NCBI GenBank assembly: GCA_026018925.1 | Contig: JAKSZU010000018.1 | Span: 5,922,920 to 5,986,919 of the forward strand | DNA from: Tupaia tana | Lineage: Eukaryota > Chordata > Mammalia > Scandentia > Tupaiidae | Direction of reading: 5' to 3' | Length of the DNA stretch: 64,000 bases | In this document: piece after piece, positions 10,455-20,744 of the stretch | Layout: each line of letters begins with the position of its first letter | Numbering within the stretch: the first letter of the stretch is position 1 | Made by a program: the position numbers and the translations under genes | The notes under the pieces: generated by a model | Told to the model about the DNA's origin: nothing | What the model saw: the letters and a program-made list of their open reading frames with translations, nothing else | The model's database searches: none

Positions 10455-10715
10455 ATTATTTTTTTTGAGAGGTTTTTGCTATAGGGCGCGTGTGCTCGCC
10501 AGACAGACAGAGACATAGAGACAGAAAGCGAGAAATCACCCCCCAGGGGGGCTGGCCACGCTGCAATCCCTTCTCCTCCATTCTCCTCTTGGGATCTTGG
10601 GCACGCACGCACACACTCCCTGGCGTGAGTTTAAGTCACCGGATCTGGGACTCGAACCGCGGTCGAATACATGGGAGTCCAGCGACATAGCCATTACGCT
10701 AACTGCTAGTCCTGT
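10455..10715 (-). mobile_element. tRNA-headed SINE with perfect 13-bp TSD
   Basis: The TSD 'tgtgccacagaac' is identical at 10442-10454 and 10716-10728. The minus strand reads box A 'ttagcgtaatggc', box B 'ggttcgagtccc', the body, CT tract and tail. CpG content is high, which with the perfect TSD indicates a young insertion. Confidence 0.95.
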
Positions 10716-10749
10716 TGTGCCACAGAACTTCTGTAAAGACATGACATCT

Positions 10750-10995
10750 TGGCACTTGGGAAGTGCCTGGCATGGGCCCAGCTGTAGCACTGCATAGGTA
10801 ACACCACTGCTTGGGAGGCTGGAAGCCACAAGGGAGGCCCAGATTTGATTTCCAGATCAATCTGAACACTCTGGGTGTGGCTGTGCAAACTGTAATTCTA
10901 GCTAAATTGGGAGGCTGGGACAGGAGGATCACGACAAGATTCTGTTAAAAATTTCTCTCCTTCTGCTCTCTGTCTCATAAGAGAAAAAGAAAAAA
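10750..10995 (+). mobile_element. Composite SINE: tRNA-like head plus 7SL/Alu-like right half
   Basis: The left half has 'gatttgatttccagatcaat' at the box B position. The right half reads 'gcaaactgtaattctagct', 'gggaggctgggacaggagga', 'tcacgacaagattctgtt', which parallels the Alu/7SL text 'cctgtaatcccagct..gggaggctgaggcaggagga'. Such composites are reported for treeshrews and galagos, so the element is useful for placing the species. Confidence 0.65.
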
Positions 10996-11029
10996 AGTGC
11001 CCAGTGCAATGCTTGTCAAATAATAGCCA

Positions 11030-11225
11030 CAACAAGGATAAGGAATAATGACTGAGCTTGCACGATGTGCCGAGCCTGGTGCCCTGCCCACGGCAACCTC
11101 AGTCCCATGTGATTCTCACCGCACGGTGCTATTGCGTTACAGATGAAGGAGCCCATGCAGAGAGTCGATGTCTAGCCCCAAACCGTGTAGCTAGGAAGCA
11201 CAAAGTGAGGCCAAGCAATCTGGCT
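11030..11225 (-). mobile_element. MIR SINE, antisense, near full length
   Basis: The order is 'gagcttgcacgatgtgcc', 'cagtcccatgtgattctcac', 'gttacagatgaaggagccc' and 'ccgtgtagctaggaagc', ending in the tRNA-like part 'caatctggctcccaa'. Confidence 0.8.
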
Positions 11226-11394
11226 CCCAAATGACAGCCATCAGTAAATGGTGTCTTTGAGAGACTAGGGGAAAAACACAGCCCAGGAAAGGCAGTGATG
11301 CTGGGCACAGGAGCTCAGACAGATTGGCTCACAGGGCACTATGTTGGCGGGGAAGGGAAGCAGGGGCATTGGAGTCCCTCGTGCCTTCAGTCAC
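11226..11394. other. Unique sequence
   Basis: Nothing is recognised between the two MIR copies. Confidence 0.4.
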
Positions 11395-11560
11395 TATGCA
11401 GTGCGACTTCCCATACTACTGCCTCCAATTCTCACAAAAGTTCTGTGAGGTGATATTATCACCTCCACGTCAGAGATGAGGACTCTGGGACACGGAGAAA
11501 TGCTCACCCAGGAAAGCAGAGCTAGGACTCCAGCCTCACCTGCTGTCACCACAGCCATGA
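11395..11560 (-). mobile_element. MIR SINE, antisense
   Basis: 'ccaattctcacaaaagttct', 'gtgaggtgatattatcacc' and 'cagagatgaggactctggga' follow antisense MIR order, then 'gcagagctaggactccagcc'. Confidence 0.8.
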
Positions 11561-11974
11561 TCGTCTGAGGCTTTCCCGAATGATGACACTGCCCGACCCC
11601 CTTCTCAGTGCTTGCATGAGTCCCCCAGTTGCATTGGCTGGACTCGACTACAAGGCCTTGTTTTCCCATCAACCTTCTGGCTGCATTAAAATCAGTGTGT
11701 CAATTTCACCCAGTCTCCACAGTCTTCCATCTCGGGGAGCAGCCAAGAAGCAGGACTGGCCCCAGGTTACTGTGGCCCCGGGCAGCATAAGGCACGGAGG
11801 CTCCTACATAGATAGCTACCGAAGCACCGAGCCACCTGCTCCCCCTGCCCTCTCCTGCGCCATAGTCAGTCCCTTCCCCAGTGTCTCCATGAGCTGGAGC
11901 CTCCATGCCTTCTGCCCACTCTCCTTTAGGTTTGGAAGATTTGCCTGCTGCTATCTAGACACATAGAAGTGCAA
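11561..11974. other. Unique sequence
   Basis: The 128-codon frame 11580-11966 (plus) has no recognised domain and ends beside an MIR. Confidence 0.35.
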
Positions 11975-12182
11975 CGGAAGAGTTAAGGATGGCAGCCTGG
12001 GAGACAAACAACACTAAATTCAGAGCCTGGTTCAGCCATTTACCTCTATGGGCCTCAGTTTCCTTGTCTATAAAATGGATATAATATTATAATACTTACT
12101 TCACAGAATTACTGAGATTAAATAAGATAATGCGTGAAGAGTTTAGCATATTATCTAACTGAGAATAGGCTCCTAATAATAC
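11975..12182 (+). mobile_element. MIR SINE, sense
   Basis: 'ttcagagcctggttcagcca', 'gcctcagtttccttgtctat' and 'aaaatggatataatattat' are the MIR tRNA-to-core order, with the 'actgagattaaataagataa' and 'ctcctaataat' tail. Confidence 0.85.
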
Positions 12183-12189
12183 AACAAGC

Positions 12190-12620
12190 CTCAGATGTAT
12201 GTCATTCTTGGCCAGCCCAACTCCTCAAATTTTTTCTTACATTATCCAGAAGTTCGGTGGGGGAGTTTTCTTTTTCCATCTCATGAGCATCTGACTGGCT
12301 AGCCCTCCCACTTCCGGGAGGCTGGCCTGCCCATAACAAACCTCTCCGGTCTGAGTCTACATGTGATTCTAATTTTTCATCTGCTGGATAGATGAACTGC
12401 ACACCCCCAGAGAATGAAGCTCTCACGAGAGGAATGGCTTTATCTGATTGGAGCCAAACTGTTTGGGAAAAAAGATATCCAGACCCTGACACTTGGGAAG
12501 ATGAGTAACACAATGCACACGGTACACAGCGGCCGGTGGTTTCCAAGCGCCAGCCAGAGGGCGATTCTCACAGACCCAGAACTTCAGTCTGGGTCAGCCT
12601 GACTGGATTCTTTCTGATGA
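12190..12620. other. Repeat-free block with retained CpGs
   Basis: No repeat is recognised, and CpGs are more frequent than in the neighbours ('acttccggg', 'gcggccggtgg', 'gggcgattc'). A 'ttatctgattgg' word (GATA-like plus ATTGG) lies near 12440. It is possibly a conserved or regulatory block, but this is weak. Confidence 0.25.
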
Positions 12621-13375
12621 CTTAACGTATCCCAACGTATATATCACTGGTAGTTTTCAGAGATCCATTCAGTGATGAAAAGGGACACAGAACTGAGTCA
12701 CTGTGAGAAATATAACCACTATGACTCCTCTACGCAAGAACCTCCCATGACTCCCAGCTGCCTATGGCATGCTTCTCAAACATGTTTGTCTCCATATTCC
12801 TTTGCAATCTTAAAAAAAAAAAAAATAAAGAGCCTTTTTTATGGGTTATATCTATAAATATTTGCCATTTTAAAAATGAAAATGAATAACTTCTAAATTT
12901 CTTCATTCCTTTAACAATAATAAACTTGGAGTTTTTATCCAGGCACAGTTTGGTTACAACACTCATTGGTCATCTAGAAAGTATTAGCTCAAAGAGTTAC
13001 ACACTTTCTGCATAAATGGACGGTCTATTTATTACATAATATCAATGATGAAATGTTCCATTATATAATACTAGGTATTTTTAAAGTCAGAGGGGCTTTT
13101 CGCTTGTGTGTTGTTGTGGTTGTTGTTGTTTGTTTGAATTCTGAGTATGTGGCAGCACAGAAGTCAGTGATTTGGCCATTGCTTTGATCTGGACAAAGGT
13201 GTCCACAGTTTTCGTCACCACTGTTCTACCCAACCAGCACAAATATCAACACAGGGGAAAAGAAAAATAGTGAATTGGTATTACAATATTGTAAAAAGGA
13301 AGACTTGACTTCATGGGCCCCTCTCTGAAAGGGTTTCAGGGAAACCTGTGAACCACACTTTGAGTTATTCCGGAA
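12621..13375. other. AT-rich unique sequence
   Basis: An A13 run is followed by 'taaag' near 12810 and a (TTG)n stretch lies near 13112-13130. Nothing supports a gene. Confidence 0.4.
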
Positions 13376-13379
13376 TCAA

Positions 13380-13635
13380 GTGAGTAGTTAAAAGATTCGG
13401 CATTAGGGCTGAGCACAGAGCGGCCCAAATCCAACTTCTGACGCATGCTAACTGCGTAACCTGGGACAAGTTATGTGACCTCTCTGAGTGCCACTTTCTT
13501 CGCCCGTAAAACAAGAATAACGATAGTACCTACCTCCCAGAACCATGGTGAGGGTCACGTGAAATAGTCTGTATTAAGGGCTCAACAGTGCCTGGGATGA
13601 AGGACCCAATAAATGGTAAGTAAACCTTAAGTAAA
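13380..13635 (+). mobile_element. MIR SINE, sense, near full length
   Basis: 'gtgagtagttaaaagattcgg' leads in, followed by 'cctgggacaagttatgtgacc', 'gatagtacctacctccc', 'ggctcaacagtgcctggg' and 'cccaataaatggta'. All MIR landmarks are in order. Confidence 0.85.
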
Positions 13636-14821
13636 TCATTACGATATAAGTGCTAATAAGGGGTACCCAACATGTAAAAGGGGGACAGGCAGCTCACTAC
13701 TTTGTATAACACATTCTCTTACCTCCTGCATTGTTTCAGAATCCTGAAGGCGAAATGGGCTAGGCATTGTGAATTTACACGCATTACCAGGTGGAAATAG
13801 GCCAGTTTTGTCCCACAGAGACTACTGTGCCCATATGTAGCTAATGCCAGTTATCAAATAAAAAAATAAGTAGCAAAAAGGTAGTAGTTTAGCTCAAACA
13901 TGTATTTCATTTGGATATGAATCTTTTTCAGGTTGTCCGTCTCTTGTTACATTAACTATTCATTCGTTCCACCTAACTGATGTTAATATTGCTTTCACAT
14001 GCTGAGGGGAGACTTCAAATTTAAATACTCAAACTTCTTAGAAGTCTCCTTTGCTATAAAAAATAATATGCCGTATTCTTTTAGAACTCAGATCAAAGTA
14101 AAGAGCAAACCTTTCCTCTAAAATCGAGCAGCAACTTCTTCCAGAAAAGACCATCGTGTACATCTGTGTACAGCCGGAAAGCAAGCTATGTGAAATGCCT
14201 GGTTTGATACAAGACAAGGGGAAGTGATGAGCCTGTCTGGATACTGAAATACGAAAATGCTGCTTTTCAAGGCCTCTGCACAGTACCTGTTGGCTGCTTC
14301 CTGCTGATCCAGACTCCTGGTCCTTGCACACCAAACCTGCTGCCTGCCCTCCCCAAAGCCAGGGCCTTGCTCTTGTTGAGTATGAGAGAGTCAGCCCACA
14401 GGGAAAAGGAAGAAAACCGAAGTAACTTCTGGAAAATGCTTCAGCCTTAGCCTGACCTAGACAGAAGTACTCACATGAGGATATCGCGGGAAAGGAACGC
14501 GCCCCGTTGCTCTCATAAACAAAGCTGCAAAAGTGAGGCGTCTGGGCAAGGACGAATCAGCGACTTTACCTCACGGAACATCCATGAGCAGGCTTCTCCA
14601 GGAGGGGAGGGCCTGAGCTTCTACTCCAGGTGCTCAGAGCCCTGGGAGGCTTGCTAAGTGCAGGCTCTCTGGCGCCGCCCTCCCGCCCTCCGGCAGGGCC
14701 AGTGCAGCACCTCCAGGACCCCTTGAGACTATTCTCCACCAGTCCAGATTCTTGTGCTAGAACAGCTAGAGAATTTCTAGCCACTCCGGTTTCTTCTCAT
14801 TGTCCCCGTTTACATGTCTTT
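13636..14821. other. Unique sequence, GC- and CpG-richer after 14470
   Basis: No gene is supported. Positions 14485-14720 hold several CpGs ('gatatcgcggg', 'gaacgcgccccg', 'ggcgccgccctcccgccctc') without a full CpG-island length. Nothing marks it as a promoter. Confidence 0.35.
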
Positions 14822-15045
14822 AAAAAACATTTATCAAGCGCCTCTCAAATGCCAAACACAATTATACATTATATACATATTAGGTTGTTGGAAAAGCCAT
14901 GATGCATTTTTTTCTATGTTTTTCTATGCAAAAATGCATCAAGATTTTTCCAACAACCTAACATATATATGATATATAATAAAACTTTGCTGTCCTGGAG
15001 CTTAAATTCTAATGAGATGAGTCAAATAAATAATCTATGTGATAC
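14822..15045 (-). mobile_element. L2 LINE 3' end, antisense, split by a MITE
   Basis: 'aacatttatcaagcgcctct' (left) and 'gctgtcctggagcttaaatt' (right) are adjacent parts of antisense L2 3' sequence. The gap between them is filled by the mariner-type MITE at 14880-14961. Confidence 0.7.
14880..14961. mobile_element. Mariner-type MITE (82 bp)
   Basis: Terminal inverted repeats read 'ttaggttgttggaaaa' on both strands, and the identity continues inward to 'gatgcattttt', so most of the element is palindromic. Termini TTAGG..CCTAA with a TA on the left resemble mariner/MADE1 ends. It has no coding capacity. A relative is at 61334-61412. Confidence 0.85.
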
Positions 15046-15049
15046 AGGC

Positions 15050-15445
15050 ACACATTCATAGAGACATTATTCAAAATGGCCACATAATGGAAACGATACA
15101 CATGCTCATCAACGGAAGATATAAGTAGCCTGTGATCCATCCATACAATGGAATATCATTCAGCAATAAAAAGGAACAAGGTGCTGGTACATGGCACAAC
15201 ACGGGTGACCCTGGAAATCAGTTCGTGGAGTGAAAAGCCCAGTCGCACAACGATAACACACTGTACGGTCCTCTTGCTGCGGAACACCGAGAAGAAAAGC
15301 CAAGATACAGAAAGCCGACTGCAGTTGCCAGGAGCTAGGGAGCGGAGGCGGGGGAGGGACTGCAAACGAGTGTGAGGGATTTCTCTGGGTGATAGAAATG
15401 TTCTACCACTGGATTGTGGTGAAGTTTGTGCAACCGTACTGCTCG
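15050..15445 (+). mobile_element. L1 LINE 3' ORF2/3' UTR fragment
   Basis: The landmark text of the old mammalian L1 3' end is present: 'ccatacaatggaatatcatt', 'cagcaataaaaaggaac', 'gcagttgccaggagctaggg', 'gggtgatagaaatgttc' and 'ttgtggtgaagtttgtgcaa'. It is truncated and inactive. Confidence 0.8.
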
Positions 15446-15764
15446 GCCTGTGTCACCTGCAGACATCACCGCAAACACAGACCGCACTCCGCATCTCTTC
15501 GTGTTTGGGCGCCAGGAGTAGCTGAGCCACAGCTGGGGCTCCACACGACCATGTGAAGAGGCCAGAGCTCAGCGTGGACTGAGAAGGAGACTGCTGGGCT
15601 CAGAGAGGCACATCATGACCCATCCATCACCCACACCCCACAGAGGAAAGAAGACGGAAGTGTCTACAACTTGATAGAAGAGCCGAATGGCCGTGAAGTC
15701 AGGTGCCTAGATCACCCAACACACTTCCTTCCCTCCATGACAACATGATAATGTCAGAGTTAAG
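15446..15764. other. Unique sequence
   Basis: Nothing is recognised. It is CpG-containing at its left edge ('cgcactccgcatctcttcg'). Confidence 0.4.
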
Positions 15765-16460
15765 AGTCAAAGGTAGCTAACATTTACCAAACCCATCCTC
15801 TGTGACAAGAACTGTTTTACCTTATTTACAAGAATAAACTCATTCAGTCATCACAGCCACTTTGTGAAATAATGCGAGAGGTTTCTGTGTCAGTCAGTGT
15901 CCTAATAAGACACAGATGGCATCTTCAGATAAGGCAAGTGGTGAGCGGTTTGAAAGGACCAGGTACAGAAGAAGGAGTGTCCCGAGTCAGCAGGCACAAG
16001 TGCAGAACTCCACAGGCAGCAACCACGGGAACTCATCACTCTCTCGAGTCTGAAAAATCTTCCAAGTAGAGGGATGGGTACCGGCACCTAAAGAAAGTAC
16101 CCATAGCAAGGAAAAAGGATGAAACCAAAGTTCGCAGTGACCCAGAGAAGGGAGCTGGAGGTACAAATACCCTGACCTCACTCTTCCCTTTCTCCAATTT
16201 CGTTCTCACAACTCCTACTGGACAAAGCCATTTATACATGGCAGGACAGTCCCTCTAAGTCAGCCTCCAGGGAACAAAGCTGGATGGAGAAAGTGGGGAA
16301 TGAACCTGGAGGGACAAATGGAAAATATCCAGGTAGTACCATTATTCACTCATGACGGATCATTGAAACTGGCAAGAAATGTGCCCGAAGGCACACATCC
16401 AGAAGGCCAGAGCTGAACTAGGGCTCTGAGCATCCGGCAGGTCTTAACCACCCACTAGGC
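15765..16460 (-). mobile_element. MIR SINE, antisense, interrupted
   Basis: The left part ('aggtagctaacatttacc', 'ataaactcattcagtcatca') and the right part at about 16337-16460 ('gcacacatccagaaggccag', 'ctgaactagggctctgagc', 'ttaaccacccactaggct') are both MIR in the same orientation. They are separated by about 455 bp of another element. Confidence 0.7.
15881..16336. mobile_element. Unclassified ~455-bp insertion inside MIR
   Basis: The block begins 'tctgtgtcagtcagtgtcc' and ends 'gaaaatatccagg'. Its order of words (a 'gtcagtcagtgtcc' start, 'aagtcagcctccagggaac' near the end) resembles an old dispersed mammalian repeat that I cannot name. Its position within one MIR shows it arrived later than the MIR. 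Confidence 0.45.
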
Positions 16461-17129
16461 TACAAGTGTTTCCCTGAACTCCAATCAGGGTAGAAAATGG
16501 TCACTAAACACCTGGGCAGGATGGCCAGGACTCCTGAGGGTCCCGGGACTAGGAAACAGTTATGCCCCAGCACAAAATGTAATCCTGGAGCAAGCCTAGG
16601 TTGCCAGCCCCTGGATAATTTGCTCATGTTACTCAGAGGGATCCACTTCCCATAAGACAAACACTGCCCAGGTCTGGGTATCAGTTCTTCGGCCAGGTCA
16701 CGGAATATGCCAAAGCACAAACCATCAGCCTTGAGCTTTCCGTGGAAAATAGTTTGGACCCTCCCAAGTGGCTGCTGCTTTCCTGTCACCTTCAGGCCTG
16801 CTTCTCCTGAGCTGCTGGGGAAGCACAGCTCATACAGTTCCTGCTTGTCCTTCAGCCTTAGAGAAAGCACCACCTGGGGAGATGCTTCAATTTGTACAGT
16901 AAAAATCTCCCCAGCCCTAAAATAAATAAATAAATAAAGTGCCTCTTTGCTCTGATTCGCAGCAATTTTCAGGATTGGTGCTCAATGTAATGGGCTATTG
17001 GGGTCCCCAAGTCCCCAAACGGACCTGGTTATGAGGTCCTTCATTTGACACTCAGATCTTGCCGACTGGGGCTACACGTTTCCAGAGCTGTCCTAAGAAG
17101 GCCCTGATCCTGGAGACAGATGCCACCCA
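16461..17129. other. Unique sequence with an (AAAT)n run
   Basis: An AAAT microsatellite lies at 16919-16938. Minus-strand frame 16460-16873 (137 codons) shows no domain. Confidence 0.4.
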
Positions 17130-17800
17130 AGAGTCACCCAGCTAGCGAGATGCACCCCTCAAGACCCCGGTGGCCGCACAGGAGAAGAACGGGAGGCAGG
17201 CCTTTGGGCCCTTGCTGAGCCGACAGCTGAGTGGTGGGGCTGCTGTGGAAGGACAAGCCTGCCTGCCACCAGGCTTCATTACCAAACAGCTCCCGCTGAG
17301 CACAGCAGCTGCAGCACGCACACCAATACAAGTGCAGACGCCCTTCAGAAGGTGGACGTCGGGCCTGCCATTAGCCGAGCTACTGGAGGCTCCAAGCACG
17401 CCTATTTCATCCTCGACATCAGCTTTATTGTGCCGTGATGGGAAGGAAGGGACTGCTCTCCCTGCGCCCACCTTGCCCACCTTCGCTTCCTCACGCTGTG
17501 ATGGTCTCTGCCGGTGGCGGGTTGCAGAACCACGCCAGCTTTATGATCACACGCTCCCTCTTTCCCCAGACTATGGATTGTTCTGTCCCAAATAAATCAA
17601 TGTTAGTAGTTCTCCCTCCCCTCCGCACTCACAGCAGGCCACCACTTGGGCCATTTCTTTCAGATAATGAGTCGGACATGCTCTCGAGCTGGGCCAGTGT
17701 GCGGTCCTGGCTGGGGTGGAAAAAAGCCGCATGGTCCAGGGGGCTTCAGAGCCACTGCACAGATTCCCTCCAGCTGCGCTGATCACAGCCATTTCTCTTC
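17130..17800. other. GC-rich, CpG-retaining block
   Basis: This is one of the most GC-rich non-repeat stretches, with CpGs spread throughout ('gtggacgtcgggcctgcc', 'ctcgacatcagc', 'gccggtggcggg'). Frames are open on both strands (141 codons plus at 17170-17595, 112 codons minus at 17142-17480) with no recognisable protein. A regulatory or conserved role is possible; the sequence alone does not show it. Confidence 0.3.
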
Positions 17801-17863
17801 TGCATGATAGATAAGAGGCGTGTGGGAGAGAACAGGGTGGTGAGGGTGGAAAGAGCAGATGCA

Positions 17864-18127
17864 GGGACCAGCAGTTAGCGTAATGGCTATATCGCTGGAC
17901 TCACACGCAGTCGACCGTGGTTTGCGTCCCGGACCCGGTGGCTTAAAACTCACGCCGGGTGCGTGTGCGTGCGTGCCCAAGGTCCCGAGAGGAGAATGGA
18001 GGAGAAGGGATTGCGGCGTGGCCATCCCCCGTGGGGGGTGATTTCTCGCTTTCTATCTCTCTGTCTCTCTCGGTCTGTCTGGTGAGCGCACACGCCCTAT
18101 AGCAAAAACCTCTCCAAGAAAAGAAAA
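17864..18127 (+). mobile_element. tRNA-headed SINE, CpG-rich, 15-bp TSD
   Basis: This is the clearest sense copy: box A 'tagcgtaatggc', box B-like 'ggtttgcgtccc', 'gaccggtgg'-type arm, body, 'cgtggggggtg', CT tract and 'gccctatagcaaaaacctc'. The TSD 'gaaagagcagatgca' (17849-17863) matches 18128-18142 with one mismatch. Confidence 0.95.
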
Positions 18128-18142
18128 GAAAGAGCAGGTGCA

Positions 18143-18819
18143 AACCTTCTTCACTCTAAGTCATTCTAAGTGCACTCGCCAGTGGGCCCATGTAACTCAC
18201 TTTGTCTTTGTGTCAGGGAGCTTCCAATACCATTTCCACTTCAGACATCAAAGGAAGGATTTTAGAAGTAGACTTGTTTTTTTAAAACAAATGAACTCTT
18301 CCGTGGAATCCCAATATATACAAGAAGTGCGTGTAGTGTTGCACGGGCTCAGGATTCCCCCTAATTTCTCTCTTCAGCAACCCCGCAGGTTACCCACGTG
18401 TCCCTGTGGAGGCCAGAGTACCGCCAGATGTGGTTTGAAAACCATGAGTCAGCCCTTTCATGGGCGGAAATCCCCTCCTGCATTTCTGGCAGATTCCCAA
18501 CTCCAGTCGTTTGTGGCCATTCCCACACCCACATCCGTGAGCCCATCCCTGCCTGATATCCACTGCCCTCCTCGTGGAAGCTGATGCCAACCCCGCCCGG
18601 AGGCTCCTGCTCTACGTCCAGGTCCTCCCGCTGCCTCACCACTCCCCCGAAGGACTGGTCTCTTGCGGCTTGGCCCCTGGCCCTGCATCCCTAGGCTCTC
18701 TGCTTGGCCTCTTGATGCCCAAGAAGGTTACTGTGATCTGCACATTGACTGGTTCTTCCCTAGGCTGGGTAATTTCCCTAACTGCCTTCCCGGCATTGTA
18801 TATAACATTAAAGAGCATG
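18143..18819. other. Unique, GC-richer sequence
   Basis: Several overlapping frames (up to 148 codons, plus, 18138-18584) have no recognisable domain. No repeat is recognised. Confidence 0.35.
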
Positions 18820-19062
18820 AGCTCCCATGCCAGTCTGCCTGGGTTCAAATCCTGATTCAGTCTCTTTCTTGTTACCCACTTCAGTGACCTTTAGCAAGTT
18901 AATTAACTGTTCCATGAGTCCGTGTCCTCATCTGTAAAATAAAGATAGCAATCCTTCCAACTTCAGAGTCATTGGGAGGATTAATGAATCCATATATCAT
19001 ACCTCTCTGTAGCTGCGGCACATGGTAAATGCCTAAGACTGTTACTCTATTGCACGTACAGT
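18820..19062 (+). mobile_element. MIR SINE, sense, near full length
   Basis: 'gtctgcctgggttcaaatcc', 'ccttagcaagttaattaac'-type spacer, 'tcatctgtaaaataaagata', 'gggaggattaatgaatcc' and 'catggtaaatgcctaagac' are the sense MIR landmarks in order. Confidence 0.88.
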
Positions 19063-19239
19063 GCCTGGTGAGTCTACCTACCCCAGCCCTGGCACCCACA
19101 GCCAGGCTGGGGCTGGGCCACCAGCCAGTTCCTTCTCCCTGTTCCTGCATGCACACTTCAAACTGCACTGCCACCTACTGGTGGCCTGCATAAGCTCCAG
19201 GGGCACCCAGGCAAGACAAAACTTTAACCTGTGTGTTTA

Positions 19240-19385
19240 TTTTACATGAATCCATTCAACAAATATTTATTGAACACCCAGGTAATGTCAGGAACAATGG
19301 TATGTACCAGAGATACAATAGAGAATGAAAGAGATAAGATTTCTGCTCCTGCAAAATTATATTTTAATGGCTGTTTTTCTCATAA
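19240..19385 (-). mobile_element. L2 LINE 3' end, antisense
   Basis: 'ttcaacaaatatttattgaa', 'caccagagatacaatagag'-type text and 'aagatttctgctcctgcaaa' correspond to antisense L2 3' sequence. It starts at the tail end and runs into the element. Confidence 0.75.
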
Positions 19386-20370
19386 TTTTCTTCCCAAAGA
19401 ATCCAGAGGCAAGGGCTAACCCTGAGCAAACTCAAGAAAATGCTCCGGTCCCCCACTCTGTTCGCACGTACTAGTGAAAGCCCTGAAGCTAAGAAGAGGA
19501 CGGGAGATGCACCACATTCATGGCCAGTGTTCCCTCTCCCCTTGGGCAGGGCCTTCTCTGCAGTCAGAAGGCCTCGGGCCCAAGTTCTGACCCACAGACT
19601 ATGGGCAGAAGTGATGTGAGCTTCTCGTAAGTACAGCCCACAAACACCTCCTGCACGGACTCTTCACACTTGTCCTTTCCTGGCAGGCGCAGGAGGAGGG
19701 CAGGATCGCAAGGTAGAAGGAACCTGAGCCCGTAATCACCACGGGCAAGGACGCTGCTCAGCCAGGAACCCTGAGCTGGGACCTGACATGCATGAGAAAG
19801 AAACTTTGACATGTGGGGATTCTGTCTTACCGTCGCTTACACAGTGTTGATGAAGAGAAGTGGTAAGGGATTGTGGGGAGCAACAAGAAGCTAAATGAGA
19901 AAATGAGATGGATGATGAACAAGGCGAGAATTCAATCTTACTCTCTTGCTCTTGTAAGTTCCGTTCTTTAACATTAAAAAGTAAATGTGGTTTATTTCCC
20001 CCCTGAGCTCAGTAATAAAACATAAGCCATGAAAGGGATTATTTGCCCATTGTTTTAGAAAAAGAAAAATTTAGCTTTAGCTTGACATTTCTTTCATACA
20101 AGGAGGGGGGAAGAAGACAGGAAAGTACAAAAGAAATGTCCAAGCTGGCTGGAAAATCAAAAGGCAGAGTCTGAGGCACAGAGAGAGTCCATGGAACATG
20201 GATGACACCTGACAAACTTCAGAGCCTGTGGAACAGCTCAGACTGGGAAGCCCCAGACTGGGGAGGGAGGGGCCAGATGAATCCCCTAAGTCACAGATGG
20301 GTTACTGGACGTGATCAGAGATTAAGGGAGAATTTTAACTAGAAAAACAGATTACTTAAGAGTGATAAAG
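19386..20370. other. Unique sequence
   Basis: No gene or repeat is recognised over about 1 kb. 20020-20150 is A-rich. Confidence 0.4.
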
Positions 20371-20618
20371 GGCCAGGAGGTGGCATGGAGGTTAAAGCAG
20401 CTGGATCCTATATGGCCAACTGCTTGGTTCAAGTCCTGTACCTAGCAATTGGAAAACATGCTATGTGCATGTGCATACACGCCCAAAATCCCAACAGGAG
20501 ATTGGAGGAGAGAGGGTTACAGCATGGCCAACCACCCTGGGGGATGAGCTCTCACTTTCCCTCTCTGTCTATCTCTCCCCAGTGACCACACACCTTATAG
20601 CAAACTTAAAAAAAAAAA
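20371..20618 (+). mobile_element. tRNA-headed SINE, older subfamily
   Basis: The head 'gtggcatggaggttaaagc' and 'ttggttcaagtcctgtacc' retain box A/B spacing. The body 'cccaaaatcccaacagga', CT tract and 'ccttatagcaaacttaaaa' follow. CpGs are mostly lost, so it is older than the CpG-rich copies. Confidence 0.82.
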
Positions 20619-20744
20619 AAAGTAATAAGAAGAGATGTACTCAAAGGAACTCTGCTTCGAAATAACAGTAACATTGTTCTTAACACAGATTCTTCAGACC
20701 ATCAGCTTCAGGATCATCAGGAATATGGTTGAAATGAAGTCCTG

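Noticed and set aside
14485..14720. CpG-island promoter
   Set aside because: Several CpGs, but the block is short, with no adjacent first exon or other promoter evidence.
17864..17950. tRNA gene (box A and box B present)
   Set aside because: The tRNA-like region is the head of a SINE: cloverleaf pairing is poor, and the same head recurs more than 20 times with the same body.
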